Below the pieces are notes generated by a model, which ran no database searches, had not been told where the DNA came from, and was given only the letters and a program-made list of their open reading frames with translations. From Ardenticatenaceae bacterium (lineage in GTDB: Bacteria; Chloroflexota; Anaerolineae; Promineifilales; Promineifilaceae): 64,000 nucleotides of DNA. The translations under genes were made by a program, and so were the position numbers. The stretch lies in the NCBI GenBank assembly GCA_020634565.1, contig JACKBN010000011.1, positions 148,585-212,584 of the forward strand, given 5' to 3'. Shown here piece by piece: positions 16,226 through 24,822 of this stretch (position 1 is the first letter of the stretch; each line of letters starts with the position of its first letter).

Positions 16226-17995
16226 TTACATCCGTTCGGGAATGGTGATGCCCAGCAAATGCAGAGTGATTTCCATGATTTTCAGGAACAGCTGCGTGAC
16301 GCCCAGCCAGGATGCCTGCTGAGCCGCATCTTCCTCGCGCAAAATGTGGCAGGTGTTGTAAAAGCGGTTGAATTCGTTGGCCAGGTTATAAACATATTCC
16401 GCCAGATGATTAGGCATGCGCGTTTCATAGGTTTGCTGCAAGACGTCAGTGAGTTGGGCAAAGAGCAGCAGCAGCGTGCGCTCGGCTTCGGCTGCGGGGG
16501 GCAGGATTTCGCCTGGCAGCAGCGATTGCTCGGCTGCTTTGCGCAAGATGGAATGGGCCCGAACGGCCGTATACAGCAAATAGGGTCCCGTGCGTCCCTC
16601 AAACGAGGCGAAGCGATCTAAATCAAAGGTGTAATCCTTGGTGCGCTGGTTCATCAAATCCGCATATTTTAGAGCCGCCAGACCTACCCGGTTAGCCACT
16701 TCCTGCCGTTCCGCTTCTTCAAACTCTTCAGCGACGTGGCTTTCATCCATGCGTTGCAAAGCGGCTTCATGCACCAGCGCAATCAGATCTTTCAGCTTCA
16801 TCACGCCGCCTTCGCGGGTCTTGAACGGCTTGCCATCTTTGCCGTTCATCGTGCCGAAGTAATTGTGCTCCAGGCCAAGCGACTGCGGCGCGACGCCAGT
16901 TTTGTAGGCGGCACGGAATACTTGCTCAAAATGCTGCCGCTGCCGATGGTCAACCACGTAGAGAATAAGCTCAGCTTTTAGCTCCTGCACCCGCTGGTCA
17001 ATGGTGGCCAGATCCGTCGTGCCATAAAGCACGCCGCCGTCCGACTTGCGCAGAATCAGGGGGGGCATCTCTTTTTTGTCATCTTCTTCACTGATGTCAA
17101 CCACCAGCGCGCCTTCGCTGCGTACCGCATACCCTTCCTCTTCCAGCTTCTCAATCATGGGGTCGATGCGATTCTGGACATCACTTTCGCCCATCCACAA
17201 ATCAAAATGGATGTCCAGATTGTCGTAATCAACTTTGAGGCCAGCCACGGAAATATCGTGGATATGCTGCCAGAGGGCGCGATAGCCAGGACGGCCGTTT
17301 TGCAATTCGGCCGTTATTTGGCGTGCCGCTTCGGCATAGGCGGGGTCGCTTTTATACTGCTTGCTGGCAGCCGGATAAATCTCCTCCAAATCGGCCAGCG
17401 TGATGGGTGATTCTTCGGGATAGGGGCCGGTGTAATTTGCATCAAAATAAGGCAGCTCAGGCTGACGCTGCTTGATTTCCAGAATAACCTGACCCATTTG
17501 CGTGCCCCAGTCGCCCAGATGCACATCACCCAAGACGTCATCGCCCATGAACTGGAAGATGCGCTTGATGCTTTCACCAATAATGCCCGCCCGCAGATGG
17601 CCGACGTGCATCGGCTTGGCCACATTGGCTCCACCGTAATCCACCACGACCCGGCGCGGCTGGCTTACGGACTCTATGCCAGCCCGTTCATCGGCCGCCA
17701 TCTCGTTCATGAATTCAGCCAGATAAGCATCCGTCACGGTCAGATTGATGAAGCCAGGGCCAGCCAGCGAAACATCGGCAAAGATGTCGGCGGATTGCAG
17801 TTTTTCCACAACCTGCTGACCGATCTCGCGGGGATTACGGCCGTATACCTTTGCCGCCGGGAGTGCCCCGTTGCATTGGAATTGCGCCAAATCGGGGCGA
17901 TTCGACAGCGCGATGGTGCCGTACTCAGCCTCATAGCCGCTCTGCACAAACGCCTCGCGGACGATATCTGTAAGTTTTTGGGTTAATGATTGCAT
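16226..17995 (-). CDS. argS: Arginyl-tRNA synthetase
   Basis: This is a class Ia synthetase of 589 aa. It has the N-terminal Add-1 domain (residues about 1-110), the HIGH-type motif HVGH at 130-133 in the GGANVAKPMHVGHLRAG context, FKTREGGVMKLKDL in place of a canonical KMSKS (normal for ArgRS), and an anticodon-binding C-terminal domain ending in the typical LGITIPERM. Its place between purD and purM is not functionally obvious; the spacing (22 bases to purM, 24 to purD) suggests one transcript. Confidence 0.97.
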   Translation of the reverse strand: MQSLTQKLTDIVREAFVQSGYEAEYGTIALSNRPDLAQFQCNGALPAAKVYGRNPREIGQQVVEKLQSADIFADVSLAGPGFINLTVTDAYLAEFMNEMAADERAGIESVSQPRRVVVDYGGANVAKPMHVGHLRAGIIGESIKRIFQFMGDDVLGDVHLGDWGTQMGQVILEIKQRQPELPYFDANYTGPYPEESPITLADLEEIYPAASKQYKSDPAYAEAARQITAELQNGRPGYRALWQHIHDISVAGLKVDYDNLDIHFDLWMGESDVQNRIDPMIEKLEEEGYAVRSEGALVVDISEEDDKKEMPPLILRKSDGGVLYGTTDLATIDQRVQELKAELILYVVDHRQRQHFEQVFRAAYKTGVAPQSLGLEHNYFGTMNGKDGKPFKTREGGVMKLKDLIALVHEAALQRMDESHVAEEFEEAERQEVANRVGLAALKYADLMNQRTKDYTFDLDRFASFEGRTGPYLLYTAVRAHSILRKAAEQSLLPGEILPPAAEAERTLLLLFAQLTDVLQQTYETRMPNHLAEYVYNLANEFNRFYNTCHILREEDAAQQASWLGVTQLFLKIMEITLHLLGITIPERM

Positions 17996-18019
17996 GGATG
18001 TGCCTTTTAAAGCGTTATT

Positions 18020-19282
18020 TTACGCTTGCCGTCCAATATCCTTGCGGTAATGGGCGTTTTCAAAATGAATATGATCCACTCCATTGTACGCGCGGGCAAC
18101 GGCCGTTTCCAAATTCTCACCCCGCGCCGTCACCGCCAACACCCGACCACCGCTCGTCACAAGCTGATCATCTTGGCTGGTCGTGCCTGCCTGAAAGACC
18201 ATTATGTCCTCCGGCAACGCGTCCAGCCCGGTGATGGGCAGCCCTTTGGGATAGCTGGCCGGATAGCCCGGCGCGGCCATAACAACCGTAGCGCACGCAC
18301 CGGGATGAATTTTAACCATGTCGGGGGTGAGACGGCCGTTTACGCACGCCAGCATCAATTCCACCAAATCGCTTTCCAGCAAAGGCAGAACCACCTGCGT
18401 TTCCGGGTCGCCAAAGCGGCAGTTGAACTCAATCACCTTCGGCCCGTCGGCGGTGAGCATCAGCCCCGCGTAGAGCACACCCACATAAGGTGTGCCCAGC
18501 GCCGCCATGCCGTCAATCGTCGGCTGGACGATAGTTTGCATGATTTGTTCGATGAGCGCCTCGTCCACATCTGGCGGCGGGGCGAAGGCGCCCATGCCCC
18601 CCGTGTTTGGGCCTTGATCGTGATCGTAGGCGCGTTTGTGGTCGCGGGCAGGGGCGAGGGGAACGGCCGTTTTGCCATCGGTCAGCACCAGCAAGGAAAG
18701 CTCCGGCCCGCTCAGACGTTCCTCGATGACCACTTCAGACCCAGCCGCGCCAAACGCCCCTTCCAACAGCATCTCGCGCAGGGCGGCTTCTGCCTGCGCC
18801 GCATCGTCGCAAACGACCACGCCTTTGCCCGCTGCCAAACCGCTGGCCTTCACCACAACGCCTCCTGGTAGGGTCAAGGCATGCCTTGACCCTACGGCCA
18901 TCTCGTAATCGGTGAAGGTTTGTGAAACGGCCGTTGGAATCCCCCGCTCGTGCATAAACTGCTTGGCAAATGCTTTCGATGCCTCGAGCTGTGCCGCCGC
19001 CTGCGTTGGGCCAAAAATCAGCAACCCCGCCGCCTGAAAGGCATCGACAATGCCCAACGCCAGCGGCACCTCAGGCCCAACCACCGCCAAATCGATCCGC
19101 TTTTCCTGAGCGAAGTTGAGTAGTTCATCAATGTCGCTGTCACTAATTGAGATGTTTTGAGCGGAAACGGCCGTACCCGCATTCCCCGGCGCCACAAAAA
19201 TATCCTGCACCTTTGCGGACTGCCCTAACTTCCAAACCAACGCGTGCTCGCGTCCCCCACTGCCAACAACCAAAACCTTCAT
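18020..19282 (-). CDS. purD: Phosphoribosylamine-glycine ligase
   Basis: This ATP-grasp enzyme makes GAR, step two of purine synthesis. Motifs: MKVLVVGSGGREHALVWKL, VVGPEVPLALGIVDAF, VVVKASGLAAGKGVVVC, EERLSGPELSLLVLTDG and GDPETQVVLPLL. The start ATG 19282 has GGGGGAAG before it; the in-frame codon at 19303 lies in a repeat. The segment DYEMAVGSRHALTLPGGV near residue 135 departs from the family because a 28-bp REP palindrome (18868-18895) is inserted in frame just before the conserved VVVKASG strand. The enzyme should still fold, as the change is in a loop (inference). Confidence 0.96.
   Translation of the reverse strand: MKVLVVGSGGREHALVWKLGQSAKVQDIFVAPGNAGTAVSAQNISISDSDIDELLNFAQEKRIDLAVVGPEVPLALGIVDAFQAAGLLIFGPTQAAAQLEASKAFAKQFMHERGIPTAVSQTFTDYEMAVGSRHALTLPGGVVVKASGLAAGKGVVVCDDAAQAEAALREMLLEGAFGAAGSEVVIEERLSGPELSLLVLTDGKTAVPLAPARDHKRAYDHDQGPNTGGMGAFAPPPDVDEALIEQIMQTIVQPTIDGMAALGTPYVGVLYAGLMLTADGPKVIEFNCRFGDPETQVVLPLLESDLVELMLACVNGRLTPDMVKIHPGACATVVMAAPGYPASYPKGLPITGLDALPEDIMVFQAGTTSQDDQLVTSGGRVLAVTARGENLETAVARAYNGVDHIHFENAHYRKDIGRQA
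18868..18895. repeat. Perfect 28-bp REP palindrome inside purD
   Basis: The half-site GTAGGGTCAAGGCA is followed at once by its exact reverse complement, ending CCCTAC. It is translated within PurD as GSRHALTLPG. It shares the GTAG...CTAC feet with the other REP families here. Confidence 0.92.
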
Positions 19283-19334
19283 CACACTTCCCCCATTAAC
19301 CATTTACGATTAACCATTCACTATTCACAATTCG

Positions 19335-20828
19335 CTAGCCCCACATATCCTCAAAAATCAGCTTTTCCCGATCCCGATCATCGCTGAAGAGCCACTCGGG
19401 AATCTCGATGGGATACTCGCCAGAGAAACAAGCCGTGCAATGCCCCGTTTGCTGGCGGATGCCAGAGGTGACTGCCTCCACCATGCCCTCGTGGGTGAGG
19501 TAGGCCAGGCTGTCTGCGCCGATGCGCTGGCGGATGCCTTCGGTGTCTAGCTTGTGGGCGATGAGGTCTTTGCGTGTGGCCATGTCAATACCCATGAAGC
19601 AGGGGTGGCGTACCGGAGGTGAGGAAACGCGCACATGCACTTCCTTGGCCCCGCCGTCGCGGATGAGCTGTACCAGCGGGCCAGCCGTGTTGCCGCGCAC
19701 AATCGAATCGTCGATGAGCACGACACGCTTGCCCTTCAGGTTGGCCTCCAGCGGATTGTATTTGATGCGCACGCCCTCTTTGCGCAGTTGGTCGTCGGGC
19801 TGGATGAAGGTACGGCCGATATACCGATTTTTCGTCAGCCCCTCGGTGAACGCGAGACCAGACTCCAGGCTAAAACCAATTGCGGCGGGCGTGGCCGAGT
19901 CCGGCACACCGACGACCACATCGGCATCGGCGGGGGCTTCACGGGCCAGGATGCGACCCAGCCGCTGGCGCACTTCGTGGATGACCTGACCTTCAAACAC
20001 CGAATCGGGCCGGGCAAAGTAGACGTATTCAAAAATGCACAGGCCGCGCTGCTGCGATTTGACGCCGGTGAACGAGGTGATGCCCTCGTGATCCAGTCGC
20101 AAAATCTCGCCAGGCATGATCTCGCGTAAATAATCGGCCCCGATGGTATGCAGGGCGCACGATTCGCTGGCGACCACGTAACCGCCGCCTTCCAGCTGGC
20201 CCAGGCATAACGGCCGTAATCCCAACGGGTCGCGCACGGCATAGACCGCTTCGCGGGTGAGCAGCGTCAGCGAATATGCGCCTTCGAGCACGCCCATCAT
20301 GGCGCGTAATCGGGCCACCCAGCGGTCGTTTTCCTTGCCGTTGCCGTTGGCCGGACTCCACACCTCGGCCGGGGCGGCCAGCATCTGGGTAATCACCTCG
20401 CTGTCACTGGTGGAAGAAAGGCCGACGCCGCGCTTGAGCAGCTGGTGGCGCAGGTGCAGCGCATTGGTCAGGTTGCCATTATGCGCCACGCCCAGCGGGC
20501 CATAAATTGTCTCGATGAGGTACGGCTGGACGTTGCGCATGTGCGACCCACCGGTCGTAGAATACCGGTTTTGCCCGATGGCCATGTGGCCGGACAACGG
20601 CCGTAAATTCTCTTCCGTAAACACCTGGGAGACGAGACCCATGCCTTTGTGACTGTAGGCGGAACGGCCGTCGCAGGTGGCAATTCCGGCGCTTTCTTGT
20701 CCGCGATGCTGCAAGGCGTACAGGCCAAAAAAGGTCAGCCGCGCTACTTCGCGCCCCGGCGCATAAACGCCAAAAATGCCACATTCGTCGTGAAACTTAT
20801 CGTTTTCATGAAAATCAAGGTTATCCAT
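19335..20828 (-). CDS. purF: Amidophosphoribosyltransferase (Fe-S type)
   Basis: This 497-aa enzyme catalyses the first committed step: glutamine plus PRPP to phosphoribosylamine. A propeptide of 15 residues precedes the nucleophile Cys16 (HDECGIFGVYAPG). The PRPP loop is VVLIDDSIVRGNTAGPL. The Cys positions GLCIFEYVYFARPDS, RHPCFMGIDMATR and HCTACFSGEYP match the 4Fe-4S ligands of the Bacillus-type enzyme, so it is likely oxygen-sensitive and made as a cleaved precursor. It lies between purK and purD; the spacers hold short repeats. Confidence 0.97.
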   Translation of the reverse strand: MDNLDFHENDKFHDECGIFGVYAPGREVARLTFFGLYALQHRGQESAGIATCDGRSAYSHKGMGLVSQVFTEENLRPLSGHMAIGQNRYSTTGGSHMRNVQPYLIETIYGPLGVAHNGNLTNALHLRHQLLKRGVGLSSTSDSEVITQMLAAPAEVWSPANGNGKENDRWVARLRAMMGVLEGAYSLTLLTREAVYAVRDPLGLRPLCLGQLEGGGYVVASESCALHTIGADYLREIMPGEILRLDHEGITSFTGVKSQQRGLCIFEYVYFARPDSVFEGQVIHEVRQRLGRILAREAPADADVVVGVPDSATPAAIGFSLESGLAFTEGLTKNRYIGRTFIQPDDQLRKEGVRIKYNPLEANLKGKRVVLIDDSIVRGNTAGPLVQLIRDGGAKEVHVRVSSPPVRHPCFMGIDMATRKDLIAHKLDTEGIRQRIGADSLAYLTHEGMVEAVTSGIRQQTGHCTACFSGEYPIEIPEWLFSDDRDREKLIFEDMWG

Positions 20829-20857
20829 TTCTTTTCTCTACTTTGGGGAGATGGGCA

Positions 20858-22084
20858 TTACTCAACCACCAATCTCTCCCTAGCTCCTCTAACTATCTTT
20901 TCTGCCTCAGCTGCACTGCTTGCGAGTGCGGTGAGATGCCCCATTTTGCGGCCGGGGCGGGCGGATTCTTTGCCGTACAAGTGCAGTTTCAGGTGGGGGT
21001 GGGTCAGAACGGCCGTCCAATCTGGGAAAGATTTAGCCACAGATTTCGCAGATGACACAGATTTTTCTCTCTGCGCCTTTGCGTCTTTGCGTTGATTTTT
21101 GGGCCACAGGTCGCCGAGCAGATTGGCCATTGCTGCGGGGCGCAAGTAGGTGGTGTCGCCGACGGGCAGCCCGCAGACGGTGCGCATTTGCTGCTCGAAC
21201 TGGCTGGTCACGCATGCCTCGATGGTGAGATGACCTGAGTTGTGTGGGCGCGGGGCGATCTCGTTGAGCAGTAGCCAGCTCTCCTCCCCATTCCAGGGGG
21301 AGGGGCCGGGGGTGGGGGTCAGAAAAAATTCCACGCACAGCACGCCGACCACGTCCAACTCGGTGAGCACGGTTTGCACCATCGCTTCGGCCTGGGCCAG
21401 CACCTGCGGCGGCACGCTGGCCGGGGCTACGGAGACGTCCAGAATGTGGTTGGCGTGGTCGTTTTCGATGAGGTTGTAATGGGCGATACGGCCGTTCACG
21501 TCCCGCGCCGCCACCATCGAAACCTCGCGCTCAAACTCGACCCAACCTTCCAAAATGCAATCTACTTCGCCCACTTCCTGCCAGGCCGCAGCTGCTTCGT
21601 CGGGATGGTTGATTTTGACTTGCCCTTTGCCGTCATAGCCGGAAACGGCCGTTTTCAACACCGCCGGGCAGCCAATTTCAGCCAAACCAGTTTGCAAATC
21701 GGCCAATGAATGCACGGCGGCAAAAGGAACCGTGGGCAACCCATTGTCTGCGAAGAACGTTTTCTCGCGCAGCCGATTTTGCGCCACGCGCAGCGCCTGT
21801 GCGCCGGGACGCAGCGGCACGATGGCGGCACACACTTCGGCCGTAGCCAGCGGCACGTTTTCAAACTCGTAAGTCACCACGTCCACGCTATGAGCAAATT
21901 CGCGCACAGCATCCAAATCATCATACGCGGCCACAAATTCCCGGTCGGCCACTTGTCCGGTGGGGGAGTTCGCTTCGGGGGAAAAGACATGAATGCGATA
22001 GCCAAACGGCCGTGCCGCCAGCGCCAGCATCCGCCCTAGCTGACCACTCCCCAAAATCCCGATTGTTGCTCCCGGTAAAATCAT
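20858..22084 (-). CDS. purK: N5-carboxyaminoimidazole ribonucleotide synthase with two in-frame repeat insertions
   Basis: This ATP-grasp enzyme carboxylates AIR. Motifs: TIGILGSGQLGRMLALAARP, VVTYEFENVP, AVLKTAVSGYDGKGQ, EFEREVSMVAARD, NEIAPRPHNSGHLTIEA, then HLYGKESARPGRKMGHLT at the C-terminus. At 408 aa it is longer than usual (about 370-380), because two dispersed repeats are translated in loops: PTPGPSPWNGEES (about 21272-21322) and NQRKDAKAQREKSVSSAKS (about 21036-21100). Both lie between conserved elements. It works with PurE, encoded upstream. Confidence 0.95.
   Translation of the reverse strand: MILPGATIGILGSGQLGRMLALAARPFGYRIHVFSPEANSPTGQVADREFVAAYDDLDAVREFAHSVDVVTYEFENVPLATAEVCAAIVPLRPGAQALRVAQNRLREKTFFADNGLPTVPFAAVHSLADLQTGLAEIGCPAVLKTAVSGYDGKGQVKINHPDEAAAAWQEVGEVDCILEGWVEFEREVSMVAARDVNGRIAHYNLIENDHANHILDVSVAPASVPPQVLAQAEAMVQTVLTELDVVGVLCVEFFLTPTPGPSPWNGEESWLLLNEIAPRPHNSGHLTIEACVTSQFEQQMRTVCGLPVGDTTYLRPAAMANLLGDLWPKNQRKDAKAQREKSVSSAKSVAKSFPDWTAVLTHPHLKLHLYGKESARPGRKMGHLTALASSAAEAEKIVRGARERLVVE
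21036..21100. repeat. CACAGATT/CTTTGCG repeat inserted in purK
   Basis: GCCACAGATTTCGCAGATG then CTGCGCCTTTGCGTCTTTGCG joins two dispersed motifs also seen at 15113-15176 and 24738-24822. It is translated in frame between GDLW and DWTAVLTHP of PurK. Confidence 0.8.
21272..21322. repeat. Pyrimidine/purine inverted repeat inserted in purK
   Basis: CTCCTCCCCATTCCAGGGGG followed by AGGGGCCGGGGGTGGGGG encodes PTPGPSPWNGEES within the strand-loop before the conserved LLLNEIAPRP. The family normally has no such loop. The sequence resembles widespread intergenic TPTPLP-type repeats. Confidence 0.7.
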
Positions 22085-22096
22085 GCTTGCAAAATC

Positions 22097-23023
22097 CTAT
22101 TTCGACGTAAAATCAAAAATCCAGCGCAGCAAATTAATCAAAATCAGCATCACGCCTTCCCAGCGGTTGAGCTTCCAGCCCACTCGCATCAAAATAACCA
22201 CAAAAATCACCATGCCACTCAGCAGCATCAGGCTGCTGAGTCCGGCCGAATCAATCACCATTGGCTGGGATTGGATGACACCAGCCAGGCCCAGCACGCC
22301 GAGCAAATTGAACAAATCGCTGCCAATCAGGTTGCCAATGGAAATGTCCGAGTGGCCGCGCAGCACGCCGACCAGCGACGTCGCCATTTCTGGTGCGGAG
22401 GTACCTGCGGCCACAATCGTCACACCGATGACCCAGTCAGACATACCCAGCAGCCGCGCCACTTCGGTGGCAGACTCAACGAGAAAATCACCGCCGAGCA
22501 CCACCATGGCAATGCCCAGGGCGAACAGCGGCACATCCCGCCAGCGAAATTCGCCATCGGGCACTTCTTCCAAATCCACGTCGCGCTGCGTGTACAGGTA
22601 GAGCAAATAGGCAAAGAGCAGGGCCAGCAAAACGGCCCCTTCCCACTGCTCTAGCTGCAAATCGTGCATGAAAAAGAGTAAAACGAGCGTCGCGCCGATT
22701 AGCATCCCGCCGTCGCGGTACACAATCTTGGGCGTGGTGGTGATGGCGCGCACGGCAACCACGCCGCCTAGAATAAAGCCCAGATTGAAAATATTGGAGC
22801 CGACAATGTTGCTCACGGAGATGTCTGCCTGGCCAGAAACGGCCGCACTAATCGTCACCGCAAACTCCGGGGCCGAGGTGCCTACGGCCACAATCGTTAG
22901 CCCGATAATCAGCTCTGAGACACCAAAGCGCCGCGCCATCCGCGCCGCCGAGTCCACAATGAAAGTGGCCCCGTACGCCAGCGCTACAATGCTGGCAATG
23001 ATGATAACTACATTGAGAAACAT
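22097..23023 (-). CDS. Calcium/sodium antiporter (CaCA family, YrbG-like)
   Basis: This 308-aa membrane protein has two internal alpha-repeats: LIIGLTIVAVGTSAPEFAVT with SNIVGSNIFNLGFIL, and WVIGVTIVAAGTSAPEMATS with GNLIGSDLFNLLGVL. These form the cation site of Ca2+/cation exchangers. About ten helices are expected. It sits between purE and purK in the same orientation, 12 bases before purK, and is probably on the purine transcript although no link to purines is known. Confidence 0.93.
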   Translation of the reverse strand: MFLNVVIIIASIVALAYGATFIVDSAARMARRFGVSELIIGLTIVAVGTSAPEFAVTISAAVSGQADISVSNIVGSNIFNLGFILGGVVAVRAITTTPKIVYRDGGMLIGATLVLLFFMHDLQLEQWEGAVLLALLFAYLLYLYTQRDVDLEEVPDGEFRWRDVPLFALGIAMVVLGGDFLVESATEVARLLGMSDWVIGVTIVAAGTSAPEMATSLVGVLRGHSDISIGNLIGSDLFNLLGVLGLAGVIQSQPMVIDSAGLSSLMLLSGMVIFVVILMRVGWKLNRWEGVMLILINLLRWIFDFTSK

Positions 23024-23145
23024 GAAATACGTCCTGCCTTGTTCAGTGGTTGACTTGTTGAATCAAACCGAACTTTAACGCAGACGGCAGGTCGTGCCAA
23101 TGGGTGATTTTTGTTGTTAAGGAGCGATCTCGTGCTAAATATCTG

Positions 23146-23646
23146 TTATGTTGGTGGTAGCGTGTCACCTAGTACTTTTTCCGTTTGAACTTGGCGAAAA
23201 TTATGCAGCTTTTGGCGGTATTTAGGGTGCTGGTTACCCAAAATGGCGATCGCCAGCAGCGCGGCATTCTTGGCCCCAGACTTACCAATCGCCAACGTGC
23301 CCACGGGCACTCCACCAGGCATCTGCACAATGGAAAGCAGCGAATCCAGCCCGTTGAGCGCACGGCTCTGCACCGGCACACCCAGCACCGGCAGCACCGT
23401 CTGTGCCGCCACCATGCCGGGTAAATGGGCTGCACCGCCCGCCCCGGCAATGATCACCTGCAAGCCCCGCGCCTCAGCGCTTTGGGCATACTCGGCCATC
23501 AGCTCCGGCGTGCGGTGCGCCGAGACCACCTTCGCCTCATGCGGTACGCCAAACTCCGTCAGCGTCTCCACCGCATGCCGCATCGTCTCCCAATCCGACG
23601 TGCTGCCCATGATGACGCCTACTAAGATGTTGTTTTGTTCGCTCAT
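23146..23646 (-). CDS. purE: N5-CAIR mutase
   Basis: This 166-aa class I PurE has GVIMGSTSDWETMRHA (phosphate loop), KVVSAHRTPELMAEYA (catalytic His), AGAGGAAHLPGMVAAQT, and QMPGGVPVGTLAIGKSGAKN. It converts N5-CAIR to CAIR, consistent with the PurK nearby. The gap to purC holds a tandem GGGTGAA repeat. The gene has no ACGGCCGT octamer. Confidence 0.97.
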   Translation of the reverse strand: MSEQNNILVGVIMGSTSDWETMRHAVETLTEFGVPHEAKVVSAHRTPELMAEYAQSAEARGLQVIIAGAGGAAHLPGMVAAQTVLPVLGVPVQSRALNGLDSLLSIVQMPGGVPVGTLAIGKSGAKNAALLAIAILGNQHPKYRQKLHNFRQVQTEKVLGDTLPPT

Positions 23647-23658
23647 AGCTCTGTCCTT

Positions 23659-23742
23659 TTAGACAGGGTGAGCGGGTGAAGAGGTGAACGGGTGAGCCTT
23701 TTCACCCCTTCACCTTGTCACCCTTTCACCCCTTCAAATTCT
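23659..23742. repeat. GGGTGAA/TTCACCC inverted repeat between purE and purC
   Basis: AGGGTGAGCGGGTGAAGAGG is followed by TTTTCACCCCTTCACC and ends TTCACCCCTTCAAATTC. The stop and last codons of purC lie inside it. The same family is translated inside the GT-C gene at 37213-39180 (37620-37652 and 38613-38693), with the same TTCACCCCTTCAAATTC edge. Confidence 0.85.
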
Positions 23743-24727
23743 CTTTAATGCGTTCCGCAGCAGGCTGTTGCCCTGGCGTAAAAACTGTACCAGTGAGTTT
23801 CTCGAAGGTGGTCATGTAGCGGGCGGCGATTTGGGCGATGAGGTCGGGGGGCATGGTGGGTGGCGTACCGTCGCCGCGGTAGCCTTGGGCGGCGTACCAT
23901 TTGCGCATGAACTCTTTGTCGTAGTTTTCCGGCTCGCCGGAGAAAGACCCCAAGGGTTTTGTCTTTGATGGATGGTCGGCGTCGTTTGAAAACCCTTGGG
24001 GTCTAACGGTTTTTGCCAGCCAGTAGCGGCTGGAGTCGGGAGTATGGATTTCGTCGATGAGGGTGAGACGGCCGTTTACCAACCCCATCTCATATTTCGT
24101 ATCCACCAAAATCAGACCGGCCTTGGACGCAATTTCTTGACCGCGTTTGAAGAGAGATACGGCCGTTTCCCTCACCTCCTCCCACAAATCAGCACTAATT
24201 AACCCCTGCTCCAAAATCTCTGCCTCGGTCAGCCGCTCATCATGGCCCCCTTTTTCGGCTTTGGTGGTGGGGGTGATGATTGGTTCGGGCAGGGGATCGT
24301 TTTTGTGTAGGCCGTCGGGGAGCTGTATGCCATACGGCCGTCTCTCTCCCTGCTCATACAAATACCACAACGATGTCTTGGTGACGCCGGTAATGTAGCC
24401 GCGCACGACAATTTCCACCGGCAGCGGCTGCGCTTCGTAGGCAATCGTCACATTGGGATCGGGCACAGAAATGACGTGGTTGCGGGCGAGATCGGCCGTT
24501 TGCTCAAACCACCAGGTGCTGAGTTGGTTCAGCACCTGTCCCTTGTACGGAATCAGCCCTAGCACCCGGTCAAAGGCGCTGACGCGGTCGGTGGTGATGA
24601 GAATGCGACGGCCGTTTTGCACATACACATCCCGTACCTTGCCCTCATATTTTTCACCCAACCCCGTAAAATCGGTCGTGTCCAGGCAGTTGGGAATGGC
24701 TTCTAGCAATTGTTGATGAGTTAGCAT
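23726..24727 (-). CDS. purC: SAICAR synthetase with in-frame repeat insertion
   Basis: This protein of about 333 aa joins CAIR and aspartate. Motifs: GKVRDVYVQNGRRILITTDR, SAFDRVLGLIPYKGQVLNQL, VVRGYITGVTKTSLWYLYEQ, and ILVDTKYEMGLVNGRLTLID then EIHTPDSSRYWLA. The start is ATG 24727 with AAGGTGA upstream; the longer frame to 24805 is repeat DNA. After SSRYWLA, the stretch RPQGFSNDADHPSKTKPLGS is encoded by a hairpin repeat (23946-24003) absent from other PurC proteins, before the conserved YDKEFMRKW. The chain is accordingly long. Confidence 0.95.
   Translation of the reverse strand: MLTHQQLLEAIPNCLDTTDFTGLGEKYEGKVRDVYVQNGRRILITTDRVSAFDRVLGLIPYKGQVLNQLSTWWFEQTADLARNHVISVPDPNVTIAYEAQPLPVEIVVRGYITGVTKTSLWYLYEQGERRPYGIQLPDGLHKNDPLPEPIITPTTKAEKGGHDERLTEAEILEQGLISADLWEEVRETAVSLFKRGQEIASKAGLILVDTKYEMGLVNGRLTLIDEIHTPDSSRYWLAKTVRPQGFSNDADHPSKTKPLGSFSGEPENYDKEFMRKWYAAQGYRGDGTPPTMPPDLIAQIAARYMTTFEKLTGTVFTPGQQPAAERIKENLKG
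23946..24003. repeat. Hairpin repeat inserted in purC
   Basis: The arms GACCCCAAGGGTTTT (23946-23960) and AAAACCCTTGGGGTC (23989-24003) are exact reverse complements around a 28-base centre. Both are coding within PurC. The layout resembles the GACCTGACAGGTTT hairpin at 60826-60883. Confidence 0.88.
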
Positions 24728-24737
24728 TGTTTCACCT

Positions 24738-24822
24738 TTTTTGACGCAAAGGCGCAAAGGAGAAAAAGAAACAAAGAATTTCTTCGCGTCTTTGCCTCTT
24801 GGCACCTTTGCGTTGCGCTTTT
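24738..24822. repeat. Inverted CTTTGCG repeat between purL and purC
   Basis: GACGCAAAGGCGCAAAGG near 24740 faces GCACCTTTGCGTTGCGC near 24802-24818, with CGCGTCTTTGCC between. It touches the purL stop. It belongs to the family also found in purK and at 56023-56083. Confidence 0.8.

Noticed and set aside
23726..24805. Longer purC start
   Set aside because: The extra 26 codons come from the CTTTGCG repeat; the ATG at 24727 has a ribosome site and matches the family.
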